From contig JAFSFC010000012.1 in NCBI GenBank assembly GCA_017435425.1, positions 1 to 54,149 on the forward strand: a stretch of 54,149 nucleotides of DNA. The letters are read 5' to 3'. Both the position numbers and the translations under genes were made by a program. Shown in pieces: positions 18,018-27,549 of the stretch. The notes beneath the pieces were generated by a model. That model saw nothing but the letters and a program-made list of their open reading frames with translations. It did no database searches and had not been told where the DNA came from. Origin of the DNA: Ruminiclostridium sp. Lineage in GTDB: Bacteria > Bacillota > Clostridia > Oscillospirales > Oscillospiraceae. How positions within the stretch are numbered: the stretch's first letter is position 1; each line of letters begins with the position of its first letter.

Positions 18018-18749
18018 GTGAAACGAGGCCTCTTTACTGTAGAAGTCAATGAGAAGCTGGCTCCCGGCACCTTCCGGATGGTCCTGGTGGGGGACACCTC
18101 CGCCATTACCGGCCCTGGCCAGTTTGTTAACATTGCTCTGGAGGGCAAGTTCCTCCGCCGTCCCATCTCTGTCTGCGACTACGCAGAGGGCAGCCTGACC
18201 ATCGTCTACAAGGTGGTGGGTAAGGGTACCGACCAGATGAGCCAGATGTCTGCAGGCACCGTGCTGGACATCCTCACCGGCCTGGGCAACGGCTACGATC
18301 TGGATAAGTCCGGGGACGCACCCCTGCTCATCGGCGGCGGCGCCGGCGTCCCCCCCATGTTCAACCTGGCCAAGAAGCTTCTGGCCCAAGGGAAAAAGCC
18401 CTCTGTGATCCTGGGCTTCAACAAGGCAGAGGAGCTCTTCCTGAAGGAGGAGTTCGAGGCTTTGGGCGTCACCGTCACTGTGGCGACCGCTGACGGTTCC
18501 CTGGGGGTCAAGGGCTTTGTCACCGATGCTATGCCTGCAGAAGGCTACACCCACATCTACACCTGCGGCCCGGAGCCCATGCTCAAGGCCATCTATGATA
18601 AGTCCGTGACCTCCGGTCAGTTCAGCTTTGAGGAGCGCATGGGCTGTGGTTTCGGCGCCTGCATGGGCTGCACCTGCAAGACCAAGTACGGCAACAAGCG
18701 TATCTGCCGGGAAGGCCCCGTTCTGGAGAAGGAGGAGATCATATGGTAA
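18018..18749 (+). CDS. pyrK: Dihydroorotate dehydrogenase electron transfer subunit
   Basis: 243-residue iron-sulfur flavoprotein that couples PyrD (type 1B) to NAD+. The FAD/NAD domains show [12 protein letters not shown] and [12 protein letters not shown]. The C-terminal cysteine motif [11 protein letters not shown], with a later C in KRICREGPV, binds a [2Fe-2S] cluster. GTG start at 18018, 3 nt after pyrC, with AAGGAGGAAA 9 nt upstream. Its last 7 nt overlap pyrD. Confidence 0.94.
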   Translation: MKRGLFTVEVNEKLAPGTFRMVLVGDTSAITGPGQFVNIALEGKFLRRPISVCDYAEGSLTIVYKVVGKGTDQMSQMSAGTVLDILTGLGNGYDLDKSGDAPLLIGGGAGVPPMFNLAKKLLAQGKKPSVILGFNKAEELFLKEEFEALGVTVTVATADGSLGVKGFVTDAMPAEGYTHIYTCGPEPMLKAIYDKSVTSGQFSFEERMGCGFGACMGCTCKTKYGNKRICREGPVLEKEEIIW

Positions 18750-19654
18750 AGACAGCAGTTACCCTCAGCGGCGTTCAGCTGGATAACCCCGTCATCCCCG
18801 CCAGCGGCACCTTCGGATTTGGCTACGAGTTTGCCGAGTGGTATGACATCAACTGCCTGGGTGCCATCAGCGTCAAGGGCACCACCCGGGAGCCCCGCTT
18901 CGGCAATCCTGCCCCCCGCATTGCAGAGACCCCCGGCGGCATGCTCAATGCTGTGGGTCTCCAGAATCCCGGCATTGACAAGGTGGTGGCGGAAGAACTG
19001 CCCAAGCTGCGCCAGATCTACTCCAAGCCCATCCTGGCCAACATCAGCGGCTTCTCTATGGATGAATTCGTGGAGTGCTGCGCCAAGGCAGACGCATCCC
19101 CCCACACCAACATCATCGAGGTCAACGTCAGCTGCCCCAACGTCCACCACGGCGGCATGAGCTTTGGCACCGACCCCAACATGGTCTACAACGTGACCAA
19201 GTCTGTGAAGGCGGTCTGCCATAAGCCTGTTTATGTGAAGCTGTCCCCCAACGTCACCGACATCGTCTCCATCGCCAAGGCCTGCAAGGAGGGCGGTGCA
19301 GACGGTCTGAGCCTCATCAACACCCTCATGGGCATGCGCCTGGACATCAAGAAGCGCAAGCCCATCCTGGCAAACCTCACCGGTGGCCTGTCCGGCCCTG
19401 CGGTCTTCCCTGTGGCTGTCCGTATGATCTGGCAGGTGTACGAGGCTGTGAACCTGCCCATCATTGGCATGGGCGGCGTCCAGACCGCAGAGGATGTCAT
19501 TGAAATGATGCTGGCCGGTGCCACCGCCGTTCAGGTGGGTGCTGCCAACCTGGCAAACCCCTACGCATGTAAGGAAATCATCGACAACCTGCCCGTCGTC
19601 ATGGAACGTCTGGGTATTCAGGATATCAAAGAAATCATCGGAGGTGCCCACTAA
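18743..19654 (+). CDS. pyrD: Dihydroorotate dehydrogenase, type 1B catalytic subunit
   Basis: 303-residue FMN enzyme that oxidises dihydroorotate to orotate. [11 protein letters not shown] carries the catalytic cysteine of class 1 enzymes; [11 protein letters not shown] near the start and [25 protein letters not shown] near the end are FMN/substrate motifs. ATG 18743 overlaps pyrK and GGAGGAG is inside the pyrK end. Pairing with pyrK confirms the NAD-linked type. Confidence 0.95.
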   Translation: MVKTAVTLSGVQLDNPVIPASGTFGFGYEFAEWYDINCLGAISVKGTTREPRFGNPAPRIAETPGGMLNAVGLQNPGIDKVVAEELPKLRQIYSKPILANISGFSMDEFVECCAKADASPHTNIIEVNVSCPNVHHGGMSFGTDPNMVYNVTKSVKAVCHKPVYVKLSPNVTDIVSIAKACKEGGADGLSLINTLMGMRLDIKKRKPILANLTGGLSGPAVFPVAVRMIWQVYEAVNLPIIGMGGVQTAEDVIEMMLAGATAVQVGAANLANPYACKEIIDNLPVVMERLGIQDIKEIIGGAH

Positions 19655-20352
19655 TGGGAAAAGACGTCATCATTGCCTGCGACTTTAGCAGCAAGGAAGA
19701 AACCCTGGCTTTTCTGGATAAGTTTTCCGGCAAGAAGCCCTATGTGAAGATCGGTATGGAGCTTTTCTATGCAGAAGGCCCCTCCATCGTTAAGGAGATC
19801 AAGGCCCGCGGCCATCAGATCTTCCTGGACCTGAAACTCCACGACATTCCCAACACCGTGAAGAAGTCCATGAACGTCCTGTCCCGTCTGGATGTGGACA
19901 TGGTGAACCTCCATGCAGCCGGCACCCGTGCTATGATGGAGGGTGCCCTGGAGGGCGTGACCCGTCCCGACGGCACCCGTCCCCTGGTCATTGCTGTCAC
20001 CCAGCTGACCTCCACCAGCGAGGAGCGCATGCAGGAGGAACTGCTCATCAATTCGCCCATTGACCAGACCGTCATGCACTACGCTGCCAACGCCGCCAAG
20101 GCCGGTCTGGACGGCGTGGTCTGCTCCCCCATGGAGGCAGGCAAGGTCCATGACACCTGCGGCGCAGGTTTCCTGACCGTCACCCCCGGCATCCGCTTTG
20201 CCGACGGCGAGAAGGGCGACCAGGTCCGTGTGACCACCCCCGCCCAGGCCAAGGAGATCGGCTCCGACTACATCGTGGTGGGCCGTCCCATCACCGCTGC
20301 TGCCGACCCTGTGGCAGCCTATGAGAGATGCATTGCCGAGTTCGTCGGCTGA
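19654..20352 (+). CDS. pyrF: Orotidine 5'-phosphate decarboxylase
   Basis: 232-residue TIM-barrel enzyme that makes UMP from OMP. IACDFSS near the N-terminus, DLKLHDIPNTV with the catalytic lysine/aspartate, and the phosphate-binding VVGRPITAAADP are all present. The ATG shares one base with the pyrD stop (TAATG), so translation is coupled. Confidence 0.95.
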   Translation: MGKDVIIACDFSSKEETLAFLDKFSGKKPYVKIGMELFYAEGPSIVKEIKARGHQIFLDLKLHDIPNTVKKSMNVLSRLDVDMVNLHAAGTRAMMEGALEGVTRPDGTRPLVIAVTQLTSTSEERMQEELLINSPIDQTVMHYAANAAKAGLDGVVCSPMEAGKVHDTCGAGFLTVTPGIRFADGEKGDQVRVTTPAQAKEIGSDYIVVGRPITAAADPVAAYERCIAEFVG

Positions 20353-20376
20353 TCGGATAACAAGGAGGATATATTT

Positions 20377-21009
20377 ATGAAGACTACCATTGCAAAGGAT
20401 CTGCTGAAGATCCAGGCTGTGTTCCTGCGTCCCGACGAGCCCTTCACCTGGGCCAGCGGCATCAAGAGCCCCATCTACTGCGACAACCGCCTGACCCTGT
20501 CCGACCACCAGGTCCGCACCGACGTGGAGTCCGGTCTGGCTGCCCTGGTGAAGGAGCATTATCCCGAAGCTGAGGTCCTGATGGGCACCAGCACCGCCGG
20601 CATCGCTCACGCCGCCATCACCGCTCAGATGCTGGAGCTGCCCATGGGCTATGTCCGTTCCGGCGCCAAGGATCATGGCCGTAAGAACCAGATCGAAGGC
20701 AAGCTGGTCCCTGGCCAGAAGGTGGTTGTTGTGGAAGACCTGATCTCCACCGGCGGCAGCGTTCTGGAAGTGGTTGACGTCCTCCGTGAGGCCGGTGCAG
20801 ACGTGCTGGGCATCGTCAGCATCTTCACCTACGGCATGAAGAAGAGCGTGGACCGTCTGGCTGAGGCTCAGGTGAAGAACGTGAGCCTGACCGACCTGGA
20901 CACCGTGGCCACCGTGGCAGCTGCCGAGGGCTACATCCGTCCCGAGGATCAGGAGCGTCTGATCGCTTTCCGCAACAACCCCTCCGACGAGAGCTGGATC
21001 AATAAGTAA
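20377..21009 (+). CDS. pyrE: Orotate phosphoribosyltransferase
   Basis: 210 residues. Joins orotate to PRPP to give OMP. The PRPP motif VVVVEDLISTGGS is clear, as are TWASGIKSPIYCDNR and YVRSGAKDHGRKNQIEG. RBS AAGGAGGATA precedes ATG 20377. Fifth gene of the pyr operon. Confidence 0.95.
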   Translation: MKTTIAKDLLKIQAVFLRPDEPFTWASGIKSPIYCDNRLTLSDHQVRTDVESGLAALVKEHYPEAEVLMGTSTAGIAHAAITAQMLELPMGYVRSGAKDHGRKNQIEGKLVPGQKVVVVEDLISTGGSVLEVVDVLREAGADVLGIVSIFTYGMKKSVDRLAEAQVKNVSLTDLDTVATVAAAEGYIRPEDQERLIAFRNNPSDESWINK

Positions 21010-21063
21010 TTGCCTCCCAGGGGCAACATGCCTTACTATTTCGCGAAAGGAAGGGTCAACCCC

Positions 21064-21981
21064 ATGAAACGTGATCTGATCGACGTCACTGACTTATCCG
21101 TGGAAGAGATCGATGAGCTCATCGCTGTGGCGGAGGATATCATCGAGCATCCGGAAGACTATCGGGAGAAGTGCCGCTATAAGAAGCTGGCAACCCTGTT
21201 TTACGAGCCCTCCACCCGTACCCGCCTGAGCTTTGAGTCTGCTATGTACGAACTGGGCGGCCAGGTCCTGGGCTTCTCCGATGCCACCAGTTCCTCTGCC
21301 ACCAAGGGCGAGAGCGTGGCCGACACCGCAAAGACCGTCAGCTGCTTTGCCGATATCATTGCCATGCGCCACCCCAAGGAGGGTGCACCTCTGGTGGCAT
21401 CCATGAATGCCTCCATTCCCGTCATCAATGCCGGTGACGGCGGCCACCACCACCCCACCCAGACCCTGACCGACCTGCTCACCATCAAGCGGGAGAAGGG
21501 GCGTCTGGACAACCTGGTCATCGGCTGCTGCGGCGACCTGAAGTTCGGCCGCACCGTCCACTCCCTGATTGGCGCTATGTCCCGCTACCAGAATGTGAAG
21601 TTTGTGCTGATCTCTCCGGATGAACTCCGGATCCCCGAGAGTGTCCGCACTGACCTGTTGGAGCGCAACGGCATTGAGTTTGTGGAGACCACCTCTTTGG
21701 AGGAGGCCATGCCCCAGTTGGATATCCTCTACATGACCCGTGTCCAGCGTGAGCGCTTCTTCAACGAGGACGACTACGTCCGCTTGAAGGACAGTTACAT
21801 CCTTACCCCGGATAAGCTGAACACCGCCAAGTGGGACCTGGCCATCCTGCATCCCCTGCCCCGTGTCAACGAGATTTCCATCGCCATCGATAGCGACCCC
21901 AGAGCCTGCTACTTCCGGCAGGTCCTGAACGGCAAGTTCATCCGCATGGCCCTGATCCTGAAACTGCTGGAGGTGGAGTGA
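21064..21981 (+). CDS. pyrB: Aspartate carbamoyltransferase catalytic chain
   Basis: 305 residues. Condenses carbamoyl phosphate with aspartate. [15 protein letters not shown] is the carbamoyl-phosphate loop, and [12 protein letters not shown] and [10 protein letters not shown] are further active-site motifs. The frame is open from 21010, but ATG 21064 with AAGGAAGGG upstream fits the usual length. Followed after 2 nt by its regulatory subunit. Confidence 0.95.
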   Translation: MKRDLIDVTDLSVEEIDELIAVAEDIIEHPEDYREKCRYKKLATLFYEPSTRTRLSFESAMYELGGQVLGFSDATSSSATKGESVADTAKTVSCFADIIAMRHPKEGAPLVASMNASIPVINAGDGGHHHPTQTLTDLLTIKREKGRLDNLVIGCCGDLKFGRTVHSLIGAMSRYQNVKFVLISPDELRIPESVRTDLLERNGIEFVETTSLEEAMPQLDILYMTRVQRERFFNEDDYVRLKDSYILTPDKLNTAKWDLAILHPLPRVNEISIAIDSDPRACYFRQVLNGKFIRMALILKLLEVE

Positions 21982-21983
21982 GT

Positions 21984-22406
21984 ATGATTATCGGAACCAT
22001 CGTAGACGGCGTTGTCATCGACCACATCCCTGCCGGCCAGGGCATGTATCTCTATGAAAAGCTGGGCCTGGACGGCCTGGAGTGCGAAGTGGCCGTCATC
22101 AAAAACGCACCCAGCGGCAAGTATGGCAAGAAGGACATCCTGAAGATCAACGAGGTCATCGACCTGGACTATGATATGCTGGGCTACATCGACCCCAATA
22201 TCACCGTCAACATCATTCGTGGTGGTCAGCGTATGGAGAAGATCCATCCCACCCTGCCTGAGACCCTCACCGGGGTCATCCGCTGCAAGAACCCCCGGTG
22301 CATCACCTCCATCGAGCAGGAACTGCCCCATGTCTTCCATCTGACCGACCGGGAGAATGTGGTCTACCGCTGCATGTACTGCGACACCAAGGGCGGTAAG
22401 AGATAA
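21984..22406 (+). CDS. pyrI: Aspartate carbamoyltransferase regulatory chain
   Basis: 140 residues. Allosteric subunit that binds nucleotides and holds the enzyme together through zinc. The C-terminal zinc site is seen as RCKNPRC and YRCMYCDTKGG. GGAGGTGGAG at the end of pyrB serves as RBS for ATG 21984. A GTG at 21978 is an alternative in-frame start. Feedback by CTP/UTP is a family property. Confidence 0.93.
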   Translation: MIIGTIVDGVVIDHIPAGQGMYLYEKLGLDGLECEVAVIKNAPSGKYGKKDILKINEVIDLDYDMLGYIDPNITVNIIRGGQRMEKIHPTLPETLTGVIRCKNPRCITSIEQELPHVFHLTDRENVVYRCMYCDTKGGKR

Positions 22407-22420
22407 AGGAGGCCGTGACG

Positions 22421-22735
22421 ATGTCTTTTATCAGTCAGCTGCCCTGGGTCCTTGTCTGGATTGTCGTTCTGATCATCCAGGATATGAACCTGAAAAAGGG
22501 AAAGGGATTCATCTCTCTCATCTGCATCTGGATCGCCCTGGTCCTCAGTGTGGCCTGGGATCCCGTGGTCAATCTCCTCATGGGGGATGCTGCCGCCGGT
22601 ATGCACTTCGGCAGCCGATTCTGGATCCTGTTTATCATCACCGCCATTGTTCACGTGCTGAACGCTCGTAAGCAGAAGCGGGGTATGCAGAAGCCTGCCG
22701 ATGCACCCGGTCAGGCAGAAGAACCCAAAGAATAA
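22421..22735 (+). CDS. Small membrane protein of the pyr operon
   Basis: 104 residues with three hydrophobic stretches (about 8-21, 31-46 and 66-82) and a charged, proline-rich C-terminus. RBS AAAGGAGG is 8 nt before ATG 22421. It is the last gene before the pyr terminator. I do not recognise the family; the position does not prove a pyrimidine role. Confidence 0.65.
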   Translation: MSFISQLPWVLVWIVVLIIQDMNLKKGKGFISLICIWIALVLSVAWDPVVNLLMGDAAAGMHFGSRFWILFIITAIVHVLNARKQKRGMQKPADAPGQAEEPKE

Positions 22736-22737
22736 CA

Positions 22738-22767
22738 AAAACCGCGAGGGTGATCCCTTGCGGTTTT
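22738..22767. terminator. Intrinsic terminator of the pyr operon
   Basis: AAACCGCGAGGG, loop TGAT and CCCTTGCGGTTT form the stem, followed by TCTT. The A-rich left flank also allows termination of the convergent minus-strand gene. Confidence 0.8.
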
Positions 22768-22768
22768 C

Positions 22769-23014
22769 TTATGGGGCCAGGCCCATGAGCGTTTCTTTCT
22801 GCGCCCTGGTCAGCTGCTTGATCTCCCACTCCCGGCGCATGGCCTCCTCTTTGGTGCCGAAGGTCTCGTGGTAGACCAGAGAAACCGGCCGCCGGGGCCG
22901 GGTATACTTGGAGGCAGTTCCGGCGTTGTGGGCGGCCAGACGCTTATCCAGATCATTGGTCCAGCCGGTGTAATAGGTGCCGTCTGCGCACCGGAGAATG
23001 TAGGTGTAGTTCAT
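22769..23014 (-). CDS. GIY-YIG nuclease domain protein (YhbQ-like)
   Basis: 81 residues, essentially one GIY-YIG domain: NYTYILRCADGTYYTGWT holds the two tyrosine motifs, then NDLDKRLAAHN with the arginine, and EWEIKQLTRAQK with the metal-binding glutamate. Stand-alone domains of this UPF0213 type are common in Firmicutes; the biological role is not settled. The Shine-Dalgarno is weak (CAGGA). Confidence 0.88.
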   Translation of the reverse strand: MNYTYILRCADGTYYTGWTNDLDKRLAAHNAGTASKYTRPRRPVSLVYHETFGTKEEAMRREWEIKQLTRAQKETLMGLAP

Positions 23015-23050
23015 CTTGCGTCCTGTTTTCCTGTGTTGTAAAATGAAAGC

Positions 23051-23878
23051 TCAAGAACCCAGTTGGGTAAAGTAGGCATCTACTCCGTTGGCGATCCCGT
23101 TGACCATGTGCCCCTGATAGACCGGATCGTTCAGCAGGGCATCCTCCTGGGGGCTGGACATGAATCCCATTTCCACAATGGTCACGGGGATCTGGCACCA
23201 GTTGATGCCGCTCATGGTGTCGGTCTCCCACACGTAGAGCTTCTTGGCGCCGGTGGCATTGACAAACTCATTCAGTACACAGTCGGACAGCAGTCGGCAC
23301 TGGTCATAGAGCCCACCGATGGGGTAGGGGCTCTGTGGGGTAGGGCAGAGGGTCATGGTTCCTGTGACAGAGGGGTCCTCCGACCCGTTGGCGTGGATGC
23401 GCAGGAAAATGTCGCCCCCGGATTGGTTGGCGATCTCTGCCCGCTCCCGGTTGCTCATGTTCACGTCATGGCTCTCCCGGATCATCACCACCTGATAGCC
23501 CCGGGATTCCAGTTCGGTCCGAAGCTGCTGGGCTACGGTAAGGACCAGTTCGTATTCCGGGATGCCGGTAGCCACGCCGGCCGTGCCTCCAGTGACCTTC
23601 ATCTTGGTCTCGGAGGCTCCGGGGCCAATGGGCTCCTGTTCGGTGTTGGCTCTGGCCTGATGGCCGGCATCGATCACCACCACCCTGGGGACTGCAGGCT
23701 GGATCTCTTCCGGCTCCTGAACAGGTTCTTCCTGCTCTGGTTCGTGGACGGTGGGGGGAGTTTGCTGGGTTTGCTGAGAAGCAGAGGGGTCTGTGGTTTC
23801 TGGTTCCTGGGGAAGAGGATTGCCGCAGCCGGTGAGGCATAAGGTAAAGGCGATCAGAATAGAAAGCAATGATTTCAT
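23051..23878 (-). CDS. N-acetylmuramoyl-L-alanine amidase, lipoprotein
   Basis: 275 residues. Lipoprotein signal with cleavage before the cysteine of LTGC; a Pro/Glu/Gln-rich linker of about 50 residues; then an Amidase_3 domain. The zinc ligands are seen in VIDAGHQ (His), GASETKMK (Glu) and FLRIHANG (His), with the catalytic Glu in VEMGFMS. It cleaves the amide between MurNAc and the stem peptide at the cell surface. The CwlD-like domain suggests cell-wall or cortex maturation, but the lipoprotein anchor differs from the usual CwlD. Confidence 0.88.
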   Translation of the reverse strand: MKSLLSILIAFTLCLTGCGNPLPQEPETTDPSASQQTQQTPPTVHEPEQEEPVQEPEEIQPAVPRVVVIDAGHQARANTEQEPIGPGASETKMKVTGGTAGVATGIPEYELVLTVAQQLRTELESRGYQVVMIRESHDVNMSNRERAEIANQSGGDIFLRIHANGSEDPSVTGTMTLCPTPQSPYPIGGLYDQCRLLSDCVLNEFVNATGAKKLYVWETDTMSGINWCQIPVTIVEMGFMSSPQEDALLNDPVYQGHMVNGIANGVDAYFTQLGS

Positions 23879-23950
23879 CGTTTGGTCTCCTTTGGATCAG
23901 GATACCTCAGTATACTGTATTTTGCCGATTTTTTCAACAGAGGGGGAACT

Positions 23951-24697
23951 ATGCAGCAGAGAAAACAGGTTCTCGACCTGAAAGGTCATTCCATTGTCTA
24001 TGAACTGACCTACAAAAAGGTCAAAAACGTAAATATCCGGGTCAAAGGGGATGGTACCGTGTCGGTCTCAGCCCCCCAAAGAGTGACCCAGGCACAGATC
24101 GAAGGGATTCTGACCAGTCGGGCGGATTTCATCCTGAACGCTCTGGAACGGTATGCTGCTTTGGAGCAGACAGCGCCCAGAGAGATTTTCTACCAGTCCG
24201 GGGATACCCTGTGGTTTCTTGGGGAGCCTTTGGTTCTTGAAGTTCGGCAAGGCCAGGGCAATGGTGCAGAACGGAAAGAAGGGAGGCTCCTGCTTACTGT
24301 CAGGGATCCGGAAGATACAGAACTTCGGGCAAAGACCGTGGCGGCCTTTTATCAGGCCCAGTGTATGGAGATCACCACCCGGCTGGTCCGTCAGATCCAG
24401 CCCGCCCTTCAGCCCATGGGGGTGCCATTGCCTGGGGTGAAGGTTCGCGCCATGACCTCCCGGTGGGGCAGCTGCAAACCTTCGGCAAAACGGGTGACCT
24501 TTGCCAGACAGCTCATCGAGGCCCCTTTGCCCTGTGTGGAGTACGTGGTCTGGCATGAACTCATCCATTTCATCCACCCCAACCACTCGGCAGACTTTTA
24601 TGGCGTCCTGGGAACCTTTCTGCCGGATTGGAAAGCCCGGCGGGAGTTGCTCAATTCTTATCAGTACAGGCAGATGAAAAAACAGGAAGGAAAATGA
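23951..24697 (+). CDS. YgjP/DUF45-type metal-dependent hydrolase
   Basis: 248 residues. The C-terminal part holds WHELIHFIHPNHSADFY, an HExxH metalloprotease-like motif with a third histidine, as in the YgjP (M48-like, UTP-diphosphatase-associated) family; MTSRWGSC is also typical. The frame opens at 23882, but ATG 23951 with GAGGGGGA upstream is the better start. Divergent from the amidase gene. Substrate not predictable. Confidence 0.85.
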   Translation: MQQRKQVLDLKGHSIVYELTYKKVKNVNIRVKGDGTVSVSAPQRVTQAQIEGILTSRADFILNALERYAALEQTAPREIFYQSGDTLWFLGEPLVLEVRQGQGNGAERKEGRLLLTVRDPEDTELRAKTVAAFYQAQCMEITTRLVRQIQPALQPMGVPLPGVKVRAMTSRWGSCKPSAKRVTFARQLIEAPLPCVEYVVWHELIHFIHPNHSADFYGVLGTFLPDWKARRELLNSYQYRQMKKQEGK

Positions 24698-24707
24698 CAG
24701 GCTTTTC

Positions 24708-24736
24708 TTGCATTCCTGCCGGGAATCCGTTACACT
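24708..24736 (+). promoter_or_regulatory. SigA-type promoter
   Basis: TTGCAT (24708-24713) and TACACT (24731-24736), 17-nt spacing, upstream of the SLH-YkuD gene. Confidence 0.6.
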
Positions 24737-24776
24737 GTAGTCGTCTAAATTTACCCATATTGGGGAGGAAGATGAG

Positions 24777-27506
24777 ATGAAGAAGTTTTGGAAAAAAGCC
24801 ATCCCTGTGGTTCTGAGTGTGGCGCTGGCGGCAGGCCTTGGGGTCAATGCCGGTGCAGCCTTCGAAGACTACAAGGATGTGAAGGGTCACTGGGCGGAGG
24901 CCACCCTCCACCAGGCCTATGACGATGGGATCCTGAAGGGCTACGATGCCTATAACATGGCTCCCGACCACAGCATCACCACCGCCCAGGCAGTGACCGT
25001 TCTCTGCCGTGTCCTCCATGTGGAGGGCCAGGGAGACACCTCTGCCTTTGATATCCCCGCCAATGCCTGGTATAGGGATGATATTGCCAAGGCCGTCTAT
25101 GCGGGCCTTCTGGACGAGAGTGCCGTAGGTACTCTGGACCAGCCCATCAGCCGTGGTCAGGCCTTCCAGCTCTTTGGCCGGGCCTTCCAGATGACCGCTG
25201 CAGACCCTGATGACTCGGTGCTGGAGCAGTTCCCGGACACCGGCTACCTGACCGGTGAGATCCGTCAGGCCGCGGCCTCTCTGGTGGAGGCCGGTGTGGT
25301 CAACGGCAGCGAAGGCCGCCTCCAGGCTGACCGCTCCTTGACCCGTGCCGAGTATGCCACCATGCTCTATCGTCTGGCTGGGAATTACACCACTGCAGAG
25401 AGCTACATCGATCAGCCTGAGGAGGGCACTGTTATCTCCGGCGATGCCGACCTGTCCGGCCTGACGGCCGGGTCCATCTGGTTTGACCACTCCGCATCCA
25501 ATATTGGCCTCACCGATGTCAATGCTGATTTGATCGCTGTCCGTTCTGACGAGCTTCAGAGCTTTGCCGTCAAGGGGACCGGTACCATCGGCAAGCTCAT
25601 CCTGGCCAACGGTTCCGGCCCTGTGAACCTCTCCCTGCCCACCACCTGTGCTGTTGATACCCTGGTCGTTGGCGAGGGCAGCGACAATGTGACCCTGGCT
25701 GGCGGTGTTGTACATGTAGAAGTGGTGGATAGCAACCGCACGGTCTATGTGAACGCCGGGATTCGTTCCCTTGCCATTTCCGGTGACAACAACACCATCG
25801 TGATGAAGCGGGGCTGCCCTGTGGGTGATATCGTCATCCGTGGCGAGGGCAACACCCTGCAGCTGAACGGCAAGGCCGACACCCTCCTGGTGGTAGGACG
25901 TGACAATACCGTGTCCGGCAGCGGCCGGGTTCAGGACGTGACCCTGAACACCCAGTACTGCAACCTGAAGGTCTCCAAGGGATCTGTGAGCAAGTGGGCA
26001 GACTATGATCTCAACGGTGTTGTTGTTTCCCTGGATAGCCCCAACCATCTGCCTGCCGGCGATGTGCTGAAGGCCACCGCCAACCTGACCGTTCCCGAGG
26101 AGCACCAGGGCAAGCTGTGCACCGGCTCCTGGTACCTGAACGGGGAGTTGATGTCCCAGGAGACCGTCCTGCTGGGTGTGGATACGCCCGTTTCCGCCAT
26201 CACCCCCAGCTACACCCATGACCTGGAACAGAACGGCACCCTGGAGTTCGTTCTGACCTATCTCAACACCGATGGTGACAGTTTTGACCAGAAGGGCTCT
26301 GCCGCAGTCATGCTGGATACCTTCGCTGACCTGGGTCTGGCAGATACCACCGTCACCCTGAATTTGCCCGACACCCTGCCTGCCGGTGAAAAGCTCCAGG
26401 CGACCGCCACCATCAACACCCCCGAAGAGGGGAAGGTCTGCCACGGCCGCTGGTATGTGGACGGCAAGGAAGTGGCCGACGGCCCCTGCACCCTGGGCAA
26501 GAGCACTCCCTATCTGGGCTACAGCTACGAGTATTACTACGGTATGCCCGAGACCAGCACTGTGAAGCTGGTGCTGACCTACACCACCGAGGATGGCCGC
26601 CATCAGCAGGTCACCGGCGAGGGCACGCTGAAGCTGGAAAACTTTGCAGACAACGGCATTGCCAGGACCACTGCTGCCCTGAAGGCTCCCGCCACCCTGG
26701 AGGCCGGTGCCACCCTGAACGTCACCGCTGACCTGAAATACCTGGAGGCCGGAAAGACCTGTACGGCCACCTGGTATGTGGACGGGGCAAAGGTCTCCAA
26801 CCAGACCATTGTTCTGGGCCAGGATACCCCCACCCTCAGCTACAACTATACCTACACCGAGAAGATGAACCTGAACTCCTGGGTGAAGCTGGTCCTCTCC
26901 TACACCACCGAGGACGGACGGAATCAGGAAGTTGCTGCTTCCGCCAATGTGAAGCTGAAGAACTACGGCTATCTGTACTATCACGACATCTCTGAAGAAG
27001 ATGTGCTGAAGATGGTCACCAATTCCTATGCCGGCAACTACACCCTCAAGTGGGCCCAGGAGCACGACTATGATCCCGAGATCAAGACTGCCTGGGTGAA
27101 CCTGAAGGGGTATTCCAGCAAGACCCAGTACCTGGTCTGGGTGAACCTGACCTACCAGCGGGTGAACATCTTCCAGGGTTCCCAGGGCAACTGGGAGCTG
27201 GTCCGTGAGTGCCTGTGCGGTTCCGGTAAGGCATCTACCCCCACCATCAAGGGTGTGTTCACCACTTCCTATAAGCAGCCCTCCTGGAACTATGGCTCCT
27301 ATTACTGCGGTCCCATCGTCCGCTTCTACGGAACCTCCGGCTATGCCTTCCACTCCCGCCTCCAGTACTGGCCCATGAACTCTGACCGGTACTACGACGC
27401 CAGCATCGGCTATCCCATCAGCCACGGCTGCCTGCGTATGTACAACGACGATATCTGGTTCATGTACAACAACATCCCCAATGGAACCACCGTTGTGGTC
27501 CACTGA
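24777..27506 (+). CDS. SLH-domain protein with C-terminal L,D-transpeptidase
   Basis: 909 residues, secreted. A signal peptide (residues 1 to about 28) is followed by S-layer homology repeats (from YKDVKGHWAE to about residue 200), which bind secondary cell-wall polymer. A beta-rich region (200-410) comes next, then three tandem repeats of about 105-110 residues (about 418-740), each with LPAG or LEAG, a GxWYxxG strand and LVLTYxTxDG. The last 130 residues are a YkuD domain with the catalytic SHGCLRM motif. YkuD enzymes form 3-3 peptidoglycan crosslinks or attach proteins to the wall. A strong terminator follows. Confidence 0.9.
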   Translation: MKKFWKKAIPVVLSVALAAGLGVNAGAAFEDYKDVKGHWAEATLHQAYDDGILKGYDAYNMAPDHSITTAQAVTVLCRVLHVEGQGDTSAFDIPANAWYRDDIAKAVYAGLLDESAVGTLDQPISRGQAFQLFGRAFQMTAADPDDSVLEQFPDTGYLTGEIRQAAASLVEAGVVNGSEGRLQADRSLTRAEYATMLYRLAGNYTTAESYIDQPEEGTVISGDADLSGLTAGSIWFDHSASNIGLTDVNADLIAVRSDELQSFAVKGTGTIGKLILANGSGPVNLSLPTTCAVDTLVVGEGSDNVTLAGGVVHVEVVDSNRTVYVNAGIRSLAISGDNNTIVMKRGCPVGDIVIRGEGNTLQLNGKADTLLVVGRDNTVSGSGRVQDVTLNTQYCNLKVSKGSVSKWADYDLNGVVVSLDSPNHLPAGDVLKATANLTVPEEHQGKLCTGSWYLNGELMSQETVLLGVDTPVSAITPSYTHDLEQNGTLEFVLTYLNTDGDSFDQKGSAAVMLDTFADLGLADTTVTLNLPDTLPAGEKLQATATINTPEEGKVCHGRWYVDGKEVADGPCTLGKSTPYLGYSYEYYYGMPETSTVKLVLTYTTEDGRHQQVTGEGTLKLENFADNGIARTTAALKAPATLEAGATLNVTADLKYLEAGKTCTATWYVDGAKVSNQTIVLGQDTPTLSYNYTYTEKMNLNSWVKLVLSYTTEDGRNQEVAASANVKLKNYGYLYYHDISEEDVLKMVTNSYAGNYTLKWAQEHDYDPEIKTAWVNLKGYSSKTQYLVWVNLTYQRVNIFQGSQGNWELVRECLCGSGKASTPTIKGVFTTSYKQPSWNYGSYYCGPIVRFYGTSGYAFHSRLQYWPMNSDRYYDASIGYPISHGCLRMYNDDIWFMYNNIPNGTTVVVH

Positions 27507-27516
27507 TCGCAAGATG

Positions 27517-27549
27517 AAAAATCTCCCGGACAGCTGTCCGGGAGATTTT
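27517..27549. terminator. Intrinsic terminator
   Basis: AAAATCTCCCGGACAG and CTGTCCGGGAGATTTT form a perfect palindrome, followed by TTTT. It lies between convergent genes and can act for both. Confidence 0.9.
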
